NCBI RefSeq assembly: GCF_038096175.1
Contig: NZ_CP151099.1
Coordinates: 3,876,501 to 3,940,500, forward strand
From: Nostoc sp. UHCC 0302
GTDB taxonomy: Bacteria; Cyanobacteriota; Cyanobacteriia; Cyanobacteriales; Nostocaceae
Reading direction: 5' to 3'
DNA length: 64,000 nt
The notes under the pieces were generated by a model, which was not told the origin of the DNA, made no database searches, and was given only the letters and a program-made list of their open reading frames with translations. Below are positions 37,801 to 44,542 of the stretch, one piece after another. Within the stretch, counting starts at the first letter, position 1; the number at the start of each line of letters is the position of its first letter. A program made the position numbers and the translations under genes.

Positions 37801-37936
37801 CGTAGGACTTGGCCCGCCGGAACGAGTTGGCGCTGCTCATGTTGTCTTGCCCAGCTTAGCAGGTGTCAAATGGGCAGATATAGAAGCCAAATTGAAGAGT
37901 ATTGCTACACAAAAACAAACAAAACAGCCAGAATAA
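34892..37936 (+). CDS. GH65 disaccharide phosphorylase fused to beta-phosphoglucomutase
   Basis: The 1014-residue protein has a GH65 N-terminal domain (about 1-270), the (alpha/alpha)6 catalytic barrel with the acid residue in GVIGADEYHEFV, and the phosphate-site region GIHGASAGGVWQAVVFGF, up to about residue 730. A low-complexity linker (about 731-793) leads to a complete HAD-type beta-phosphoglucomutase with nucleophile Asp796 in IFDLDGVLTDTAEYH and the GSGSKNA and VVVEDAAAGIEAA motifs. GH65 phosphorylases release beta-glucose 1-phosphate from trehalose, kojibiose, maltose or nigerose; the fused mutase would turn it into glucose 6-phosphate in one polypeptide. The disaccharide cannot be read from sequence. 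It lies after sucrose synthase, giving a sugar catabolism unit. Confidence 0.93.
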   Translation: MDTKGHSRHFIYTDWILIETQFHPEQLQSRETIFTIGNGYLGTRGSFEEGYADGLPATLIHGVYDDVPVVYTELANCPDWLPLIVIVNGDRFRLDQGEILSYERKLDLHHGILSRSVRWRSPSGKTIDIYFERFASLADQHILGQRCQLTLVDCDALIEVQASINGYPENQGFNHWQELDQGKTDQGFWLYRRTRNSQIEIGMATMTTISGTEAALQVNSAPGYPTASAAFLATSQQTVTIEKIVIVFTSRDVNTPVSAAREKLAHLPDYTMLLNAHKKAWDEVWQECDILIEGDSTAAFAVRYNLFQLLIAAPRHDDKVSIPAKTLSGFGYHGHIFWDTEIFLLPFFIFIQPDVARNLLTYRYHTLNGARRKAAHEGYKGAMYAWESALTGDEVTPRWSLPNDFYGEDVRIWCRDREIHISADISYAVWWYWQATGDDEWMRDYGAEIILDTAIFWSSRVEFNYESERYEIRGVIGADEYHEFVHNNAFTNRIVQWHLEKALVVDDWLHHTFPERTAELEQKLQLTSKERSQWQEIVAKIWIPYNELAGLIEQFEGFFQLEDIDLAKYEPRDRSIQAILGIEETNKRQVLKQPDVLMLLYLMRQSKDFPYNEKALQTNWDYYAPRTDITYGSSLGPAIHAILASDLGESAVAYKHFIQAAMVDLEDTRGNTNQGIHGASAGGVWQAVVFGFGGVQLTENGPVANPHLPPNWTRLKFKLQWQGLWHEFDLHQGLGTRNWDLGTREMEDKGDKGAKGQGEMQNSFTASSSSSQSPVPITQYPTPSTQSPDIRGVIFDLDGVLTDTAEYHYLGWQRLADEEGIPFNREANEALRGVSRRASLMLIVGDRPYSEAQIQEMMERKNRYYVEYLENISTKDLLPGALELLNELRQAGIKIAIGSGSKNARTVLEKLGIADKIDAIADGYSVQQPKPAPDLFLYAANLLGLEPSQCVVVEDAAAGIEAALAGGMWAVGLGPPERVGAAHVVLPSLAGVKWADIEAKLKSIATQKQTKQPE
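37085..37258. repeat. STRR-like repeats inside the fusion linker
   Basis: The DNA of the interdomain linker consists of GGGGACTAGGGA-type and CCCAGTACCCA-type short repeats that look like the non-coding repeats between other genes of this window, yet the frame stays open through about 58 codons rich in G, D, K, S, P, Q and T. It is best read as intergenic repeat sequence captured when two genes fused, or expansion inside a linker. Confidence 0.75.
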
Positions 37937-38416
37937 ATGCTAATTCTTAATTACATTACAAATATGCCAGAATTCAGCAGACGCGATTAATCGCGTCTCT
38001 TAGAAGATAGAACAGGCTTGATATGTAGCTTTAAGACTTATCTTCTCTACCTCATAAAGTTATAAATTGCTGTTAATTTTGGAGATTGAAAACATCCTTG
38101 CTTTCAATCTATTTTATCTATAAACAAATCTAATATTTTCTACTATTAATTCCTCATTACTAATTAGTAATACAAAAAATATGTCATATTTGTTTCTGTA
38201 ATTGGTAATATAATCGTCTAAGTATTACACCCCAATACATACACTCAATCTTAACCAAAATTTTGGCTAAACGAGAGTTACATTCGGCTTAAAATAACAT
38301 TCATCTATCAAGTTGTATTCTAATCCCTATTTAACGTCAGGCTCCTGATTCAGCAATAGTTCTTGAGAAATTTGGTTGAGATTTTCTTCCTGAAATATGC
38401 CAATAGGAGCAATAAC
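37937..38416. other. intergenic stretch
   Basis: It holds one more copy of the AGACGCGATTAATCGCGTCT palindrome (about 37979-38000) soon after the fusion gene, which may serve as terminator, and otherwise AT-rich sequence. AGGAG eight bases before the GTG at 38417 fixes the next start. Confidence 0.6.
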
Positions 38417-39697
38417 GTGAATTTGTATGATTTAGCCTTCCAATTACAGGATATGCGTCAGCGCGTCGCCCTACTGCAACGCCAGAGCGAAAAGCAACAA
38501 GTACACAAAGATATGGAACTCGTCACAGCTGTATTTCAAGAACTTCACCTAGCTTTGGAAGAACTGCAAATAGCTCATGAAGACTTACAGCAGCAGAATG
38601 AAAAATTGTCTAACGCTCAATATGCATTAATAGTACAACGTCAACGTTACCAAGAACTATTTGAGCAAGCATCAGATGCTTATTTTGTCACTAATACTAA
38701 AGGGTTAATTCAAGAAGCTAACGCTGCGGCCGCTACCTTGCTTAACATTCCCAAGAATTTTTTACTGGAACAACCTCTAGAAGCTTTTGTCGTTGGGAAA
38801 GAACTGATTACTTTTCGTCAGAAACTAACTCTTATAGGCGATAGTCCTGAAATCCAAGAGTGGGAAATAATCCTACGACCGCGCAACAGAACGCCTATTA
38901 TTACTGCGGTCAAGATGGCTACTATTTGCAATCAAAAAAATAAGTTAGTTGGTCTGCGTTGGTCATTACGCGACATTACTGAAAGCAAACGAACAGAAGC
39001 AAAGCTGCGATGGGCAGAAGCTGCGATGCAACAAGCGCTTGTAAAAGAAAAAGAACTCAATGAGCTGAAATCTCGCTTGCTCAATACTACCTCCCACGCA
39101 TTTAATACTCCTTTAACAGCCATGCTCTCTTGTGTGGAGTCACAAGAAAATGATCGCCATCAATGGAGCCATGAGCAACAACTTACCCATGTCGTGCTGA
39201 ATCAAGATGAAACAGGTGAATTAGAATTTAATCCAACACTTCTGAATCTGGTAGAATTTTGCCATAATTTGTTAGCAGAACTAGAACAGGATGATAACTC
39301 ACAGCACGCGATCGCTTTTATTAGTGAGTACCCATCTATACAAGCTTACTTAGATACCAAACTACTGCAACATATCTTGAGTAATTTATGCTCAAATTGT
39401 TTCAAATACTCACCCCTCGGCAGTACAGTTAAGTTTTCTGTCGCTACGCAAAATGACAAAGCCATATTTCAAATTCAAGATTTTGGTATTGGCATTCCCT
39501 CTTTAGAGATTGAACATATTTTTAAACTTTTCTATCGCGCTAGCAATGTAGGCAATATTCCCGGAATAGGATTAGGAATGTCTATTGTCAAGAAAGCTGT
39601 AGACTTACATGGTGGCGAAATTACTGTAGAAAGCTCCCTCAAAGAAGGAACAATCTTTACTGTGATTCTGCCATTGACCCTAAATTTGCATATTTAA
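38417..39697 (+). CDS. PAS histidine kinase with shortened dimerisation domain
   Basis: Translation most likely starts at GTG 38417, which has AGGAG at good spacing, giving 426 residues; an upstream TTG is also open. There is a coiled coil (about 10-75), one PAS domain (about 76-195), a DHp region with His227 in TSHAFNTPLT and an HATPase_c domain (ILSNLCSNCFKYSP, DFGIGIP, GIGLGMSIV). Two oddities are visible. In the H-box the usual SHEFRTP is SHAFNTP, losing the conserved Glu and Arg. The DHp second helix seems deleted: the text jumps from HEQQLTHVVLNQDET to GELEFNPTLLNLVEF, about 20-25 residues short of close relatives. Kinase activity is doubtful. Confidence 0.88.
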   Translation: MNLYDLAFQLQDMRQRVALLQRQSEKQQVHKDMELVTAVFQELHLALEELQIAHEDLQQQNEKLSNAQYALIVQRQRYQELFEQASDAYFVTNTKGLIQEANAAAATLLNIPKNFLLEQPLEAFVVGKELITFRQKLTLIGDSPEIQEWEIILRPRNRTPIITAVKMATICNQKNKLVGLRWSLRDITESKRTEAKLRWAEAAMQQALVKEKELNELKSRLLNTTSHAFNTPLTAMLSCVESQENDRHQWSHEQQLTHVVLNQDETGELEFNPTLLNLVEFCHNLLAELEQDDNSQHAIAFISEYPSIQAYLDTKLLQHILSNLCSNCFKYSPLGSTVKFSVATQNDKAIFQIQDFGIGIPSLEIEHIFKLFYRASNVGNIPGIGLGMSIVKKAVDLHGGEITVESSLKEGTIFTVILPLTLNLHI

Positions 39698-39759
39698 CCC
39701 TACATTGCTGTTAACTAGATAGTGCTGATTGACATCCTCACACCACTGATTGCTTTGCG

Positions 39760-39905
39760 ATTCAGTGTATGCGTTCTAGCGCTAAGAGATTTTGTGACAG
39801 TCTTACCACAGTTAGAACAGTTTTGAGAAGTTCCATAAAGCGGCACAGCGACAGTGACTGTCCCGAAAACTTTTCCAAAATACTCAACCCACTGCCGACT
39901 TGAAC
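39760..39905 (-). pseudogene. remnant of an IS605-type TnpB gene (C-terminal zinc ribbon part)
   Basis: On the minus strand the translation includes WVEYFGKVFGTVTVAVPLYGTSQNCSNCGKTVTKSLSARTHTL, which is the region before and at the first CxxC of the TnpB/OrfB zinc ribbon. The second CxxC, the catalytic DRD-type Asp and everything N-terminal are missing, and the frame continues into unrelated sequence on both sides. It is a short relic of an insertion sequence, next to a MITE-like element. Confidence 0.72.
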
Positions 39906-39995
39906 CACCAAGGCACACAGACATTAGTAGTTCACCAATCCAAAATTGCTGTGTAGGGGGAGCAGGGGGGAGAAGAATTAATAAACGGTCAGGTA

Positions 39996-40136
39996 ATACC
40001 ATTTCACAAAATTCTTGATACACATCACTTTTCTTGCTTCCCCTGCTTCCCCTGCCTCAAGAGCTGACCACAACGCTTGCGTTGTCTTGGCAGACTACTA
40101 GGGGTTATTATCTGTCTTCACAATCCAAAATGGTAT
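39996..40136. mobile_element. MITE-like element with ATACCATTT termini
   Basis: The segment begins ATACCATTTCACAAAA and ends CCAAAATGGTAT; the left arm closely matches the right arm of the element at 47946-48057 (both contain TTCAC, AAAA and CTTGATACA in order). Its own two arms are less similar to each other than in that copy, so it is probably decayed. There is no coding capacity. Confidence 0.5.
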
Positions 40137-40258
40137 AAGTTAACCGAATTAAATATAAAATCTACGTAGATTACGTAACTTTGACGTTAACCTACAAAAA
40201 CGAAAAGAGTTTAAATTGAGAATTTTAAATTGCTGATTATCTACCTCTTACCATAGCC

Positions 40259-42952
40259 ATGACTAAAGCCACTAGGTTTTCTAGAGCAAATTCTGTAAAA
40301 ATCCAAAGGCAAAAGCTAAAAGGTAAGACTTTTTACTTTTTCCATTTGTCTTTGTACTTTTTGATAAGCTTGCTATGCATCCTCAGTTCACCTGTGTTAG
40401 CAAAAATTCCTGGTGGAATTAGTTCCTCGTTCCAGTTAGTAAACAACAATATTACTTCCCCGGCTGTATCAGCTTCCCCTGCTTCACTACTGCAAGAAGG
40501 CAAAGTATTATACGATATGGGTAAATTTGCTCAGGCAGTGCAGGTACTGCTACAGGCAGTGCAGGGATATAAACAACAGCAGGACAGTCTCAGACAGGCA
40601 GTGACTCTGAGTAATCTTTCCTTAGCTTACCAACAACTTGGAGCATGGACTCAAGCACAGCAAGCAATTACAGAGAGCTTAAATTTGCTCAATGGACAAG
40701 ATAACAAGCAAAATTTGCAAGTATTTGCTCAATCACTCGATATCCAGGGTCGTTTGCAACTGGCAATGGGGCAGTCAGAGGCAGCTTTAGCAACTTGGCA
40801 GCAAGCAGAAAAGATTTACACGAAAGCAAAAAATAAAAACGGTGTAGTCCGATCGCTCATCAATCAAGCACAAGCGTGGCGAACCCAAGGATTTTACCGT
40901 CGTGCAGTAGAAACACTTAATAAAGTAAATAAAACATTACAATCTCAACCAGACTCTATAGAAAAATCAGTCGGGTTGCGATCGCTAGGTGATGCTCTCC
41001 AGGTAGCAGGAAATTTGCAAGACTCTCGCGAATTTTTAGACCAAAGTTTTGCGATCGCTCAACGCTTGCAATCCCCTGTTGAGATGGGAGCAACTCTATT
41101 TAGCTTAGGGAACAATGCTCAGGCACAGCAACACATAGAAGAGGCGATGCAGTCTTATCAAAAAACAATTGCTCTGTCTCCCTTGCCTCTAACAAAAGTC
41201 CAAGCACAACTCAATTATCTCAGCTTACTAATTGAGAAGCAAGAATTAGCATCCGCCCGAACTTTATTACCATCAATTCAATATCAACTAAATCAACTTC
41301 CCCTCAGTCGTGCCGCCATCTACGCTCGGATTAACTATGCACAAAGCCTGATGAAAGTTAACAGGGCTGAGTCAAAAGTGCAGAGTAAAAGTTCTGATTC
41401 AGAAATCAGAACTCAAGATCCAGAACTAATACTTACCAATGCTATTGAGCAATCTCACAGTTTAGAAGACAAGCGGACAGAAGCTTATGCTTGGAAAAGT
41501 TTGGGTAGTTTATACGAAGACAATAAACAGTGGTCAAAGGCACAAAAGTTTACCGAACAGGGGTTAATATTAGCACAGGCTAGCAATGCACCAGACATCA
41601 CCTATGCATTAGAGTGGCAGTTAGGTAGATTACTCTGGAAGCAGAAAGACACCAACAGAGCGATCGCCGCATATGATGCAGCTGTGAACACCCTCCAATT
41701 TCTTCGCAGTGACCTAGTGGCAGTCAATCAGGACGTGCAATTCACCTTTCGGGATAGTGTAGAACCAGTTTATCGAGAGTCAGTAGAGTTACTCCTGCAA
41801 TCCCAAGGAGAACAAGCAGATCAAACAATATTAGAGAAAGCGCGTCAGCGGATTGAAGCACTGCAACTAGCAGAATTAGATAACTTTTTTAGGGAAGCTT
41901 GTTTGCAAGGCCAAAAAGTGCCACTTGATCGAGTAGTAGAGCGAAAAAATTCCAATGCTGCGATTATTTATCCAATTATTCTTCCTGAAGAACTCCAAGT
42001 AATCGTCAAAATTCCCAAACAACGCCTGCGGCATTTCAGTACCAAAATTCCTCAAACAGAAGTAAACACAATTCTCACAGAATTGCGAAAAAATCTTGTC
42101 AATCCGACTGCGATCGCAGACGTCAAAATTCAGTCGCAACAAGTTTATAACTGGCTATTGCAACCCATTGAGTCAGAATTACAAACGAGTAAATTAGATA
42201 CCCTAGTGTTTGTGTTGGATGGAGAATTACGGAATATACCAATGGCGGCTCTCTATGATGGTAAGCAATATTTAGTAGAGAAATACGCGATCGCCCTCAG
42301 CGTTGGTCTGCAACTCCTCAATCCCAAACCATTAGTGCAGCAGCAACTAGTAGCTCTAACCGCAGGGCTAAGTCAACCCCCAGCAAATTACACCTCCAAA
42401 TTTCCACCTCTGCCTGGCATCAAATCTGAATTCGACGGAATTACCGAAGCTGGAATATCAACAACTAGTCTGTTGGATGGGCAATTTACCAGCAAAAAAT
42501 TAGAAAGCGAAATTAATACTGCTTCATTTAACGTTGTGCATTTGGCAACCCACGGCGAGTTTAGTTCCCGTGCAGAGAAAACCTTTATTTTGGCCGACGA
42601 TGGCCCGATCAATGTTAGGAACTTTGACCTTTTCCTGGGTAATCAAAATCAAACTAGAGTGGAATTATTAGTTTTGAGTGCCTGTCAGACAGCAGCCGGG
42701 GATAACCGCGCTACCCTTGGTATGGCTGGAGCAGCAGTACGCGCGGGCGCAAGCAGTACCATAGCCTCCCTGTGGCAAATTGATGATAAATCCACAGCCC
42801 TGTTCGTCAGTGCCTTCTATCGAGAACTCAAGAGTGGCAAGATTACCAAAGCTCAGGCCCTCCACCGCGCCCAGCTAAAACTCCTAGAACATCCCAACTA
42901 CAAAGCACCAACCTTTTGGTCTGCCTACGTGTTGATTGGTAATTGGCTGTAA
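40259..42952 (+). CDS. exported TPR protein with C-terminal CHAT (caspase-like) peptidase domain
   Basis: The 897-residue protein has an N-terminal hydrophobic segment (about 30-48, ending VLAKIPG) that acts as signal or anchor, about eight TPR-like helical repeats (about 80-560; for example YDMGKFAQAVQVLLQAV and LSLAYQQLGAWTQAQQAI) and a CHAT domain from about 600. The catalytic dyad is present: His765 in VHLATHGEFSS and Cys809 in VLSACQTAAGD. CHAT proteases are caspase relatives; TPR-CHAT proteins act in peptide-cutting defence or death pathways elsewhere, but most cyanobacterial copies are uncharacterised. It leads a same-strand group with DUF1822, CHAT-CHASE2 and DUF928 genes. Confidence 0.92.
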   Translation: MTKATRFSRANSVKIQRQKLKGKTFYFFHLSLYFLISLLCILSSPVLAKIPGGISSSFQLVNNNITSPAVSASPASLLQEGKVLYDMGKFAQAVQVLLQAVQGYKQQQDSLRQAVTLSNLSLAYQQLGAWTQAQQAITESLNLLNGQDNKQNLQVFAQSLDIQGRLQLAMGQSEAALATWQQAEKIYTKAKNKNGVVRSLINQAQAWRTQGFYRRAVETLNKVNKTLQSQPDSIEKSVGLRSLGDALQVAGNLQDSREFLDQSFAIAQRLQSPVEMGATLFSLGNNAQAQQHIEEAMQSYQKTIALSPLPLTKVQAQLNYLSLLIEKQELASARTLLPSIQYQLNQLPLSRAAIYARINYAQSLMKVNRAESKVQSKSSDSEIRTQDPELILTNAIEQSHSLEDKRTEAYAWKSLGSLYEDNKQWSKAQKFTEQGLILAQASNAPDITYALEWQLGRLLWKQKDTNRAIAAYDAAVNTLQFLRSDLVAVNQDVQFTFRDSVEPVYRESVELLLQSQGEQADQTILEKARQRIEALQLAELDNFFREACLQGQKVPLDRVVERKNSNAAIIYPIILPEELQVIVKIPKQRLRHFSTKIPQTEVNTILTELRKNLVNPTAIADVKIQSQQVYNWLLQPIESELQTSKLDTLVFVLDGELRNIPMAALYDGKQYLVEKYAIALSVGLQLLNPKPLVQQQLVALTAGLSQPPANYTSKFPPLPGIKSEFDGITEAGISTTSLLDGQFTSKKLESEINTASFNVVHLATHGEFSSRAEKTFILADDGPINVRNFDLFLGNQNQTRVELLVLSACQTAAGDNRATLGMAGAAVRAGASSTIASLWQIDDKSTALFVSAFYRELKSGKITKAQALHRAQLKLLEHPNYKAPTFWSAYVLIGNWL

Positions 42953-43256
42953 GTGGGGAGTAGGGAGTGGGGAGTGGGGAGTGGGGAGTGGGAGTAGAGA
43001 CGTGATTATACTCTTACGAGAAGCCGCTCTTCGAGCGTCTACGCGTCTCTACAGGAGTTAGGAGTTAGGAGACATTGGACAGTGGACAGTAGGCAGGAGT
43101 CAGAAAATAGTAATTATTTTCTTAATCTCCCCCTTGTCCTCCTTGTCCCCACTCCCCACTCCCCCAATCTCATAATTAACCTCTGATTTTGTGGCATAAA
43201 TTGAGTGAATATGAGCGATATGTAGAGAGCAGCATTGATCACTGGGGACTTAACTT
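42953..43256. repeat. intergenic STRR arrays and palindrome
   Basis: The gap begins with a GTGGGGA heptamer array (42953-42993), then a GAGACG-type inverted repeat around 43004-43051, GGAGTTA and GACAGTG units (43054-43095), and ends with the complementary CCCCACT array (43145-43167). The first and last arrays are inverse to each other and could pair over the whole gap. No gene is present. Confidence 0.75.
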
Positions 43257-44225
43257 ATGAACAACACCACCTATGAGCTAGACGATTTCGCCATAACATT
43301 GCCGATTTCCCAAACAGCTCGCATAACTTCTCAGCAGTTTGCCAACCAGCAGCCTACTCCCGAAAAGGCAGAGCAAGTCCGGCTGAATACACTAGCTGTA
43401 TGGGTGGTGAATGACTACTTGCAAATGATGGATATTCCTACTAACCTTCAAGCCAGTGACAGTTGGAACCCCGTCATCCGCCTCTGTGCAAATGTAGCTG
43501 ACCTAGAGTTGCCCTCAGTTGGTCGTCTGGAGTGTCGGCCTGTGCGTTTGCACCAGGAAATATGTTTCATTCCCCCAGAAACCTGGGAAGAACGAGTGGG
43601 TTATGTAGTGATTCAATTCGATGAGTCGCTCCAAGAAGCAAAGCTACTTGGATTTATCCCTAATGTTGCAACTGAACAACTGCCTTTGAATCAACTGCAA
43701 TCCTTGGAGGCGTTCATTGAACATCTAGGACGACTTCGGGAATCCCCACTGAATCAACTAGTGAATTTGACTCAGTGGGTTGCTGGTATATTTGACACAG
43801 GTTGGCAAACTATCGAATCCTTATGGAATATACCAGAGCTTAGACCAGCTTATGCTTTTCGTAGTCCTGAGACGGTAGAAATGAATGCTCCCAATGAGAC
43901 AGCAGGAATTACCAAACGCGCAAAACTGATTGATTTGGGAATCCAAATTCTCAACCAACCTGTCATGTTAATAGTGGAAATTACTCCTGAAACTGCTCAA
44001 GAAACTAGTATTCGTCTCCAGTTACACGCTACTGGAAATCAAATTTACTTGCCATCAGGAGTTTACCTAAGCGTTTTAGATAGTTCCGGAGCAGTTTTTC
44101 TGGAAGCTCAAGCTAGAAAATCAGATAACTACATCCAATTGCAGTTCCGTGGTACACCCACAGAGCGGTTTAGCGTTAAAGTAGCATTGGACGATACCAG
44201 TATTACAGAATATTTTATGATTTAA
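43257..44225 (+). CDS. DUF1822 family protein
   Basis: The 322-residue cytoplasmic protein matches the cyanobacterial DUF1822 family: an N-terminal FAITLPISQTARITSQQFANQQ segment, TLAVWVVNDYLQMMDIPT, CRPV with ICFIPPETWEERVGYVVIQFDE and the IPNV-type motif, then a variable C-terminal half of beta-type sequence. Function is unknown. In cyanobacteria such genes are often next to CHASE2 and DUF928 genes, exactly as here, which implies a shared pathway. Starts with ATG 43257. Confidence 0.88.
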   Translation: MNNTTYELDDFAITLPISQTARITSQQFANQQPTPEKAEQVRLNTLAVWVVNDYLQMMDIPTNLQASDSWNPVIRLCANVADLELPSVGRLECRPVRLHQEICFIPPETWEERVGYVVIQFDESLQEAKLLGFIPNVATEQLPLNQLQSLEAFIEHLGRLRESPLNQLVNLTQWVAGIFDTGWQTIESLWNIPELRPAYAFRSPETVEMNAPNETAGITKRAKLIDLGIQILNQPVMLIVEITPETAQETSIRLQLHATGNQIYLPSGVYLSVLDSSGAVFLEAQARKSDNYIQLQFRGTPTERFSVKVALDDTSITEYFMI

Positions 44226-44542
44226 AGATACAGGTAATTAGCACTTAAGCAAGCAGATTTTCGGGCTTATTGCTGATTGGTGAGCCGATGCAGTGAGTCT
44301 AGTTCAGAAATGAAGGCTTTCTTCTGGAGGAACTGGTGTAAAACTCTCTGGCTATTCCTGTGCTTACCGTATAGTGTCTCTAAAGGAGCTACTGTGTTGG
44401 GCATTTGTGCCGTCAAGTGGCTCGCTATGAGAAACTGGCGAAGTAGCAGGATGATTGAGGAATTAAAAATTCAAAATTAAAGATTCAAGGGAAATTTCTT
44501 GAATTTGGATTTTGAATTTTGCATTGGAGCAAAGCGACGGTC
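44226..44542. other. intergenic stretch between DUF1822 and CHAT-CHASE2 genes
   Basis: Contains a 67-codon open frame (44277-44480) whose translation is rich in Trp, Ser and Cys and not convincing as a protein; other frames show short protein-like bits broken by stops, so a decayed gene is possible. A small AAAATTCAAAATT-type inverted repeat lies near 44465-44520. Confidence 0.4.

Noticed and set aside
44277-44480. 67-codon open frame between DUF1822 and CHAT-CHASE2
   Set aside because: Starts with TTG, no ribosome binding site, composition rich in W, S and C without any pattern; treated as intergenic or a decayed gene.
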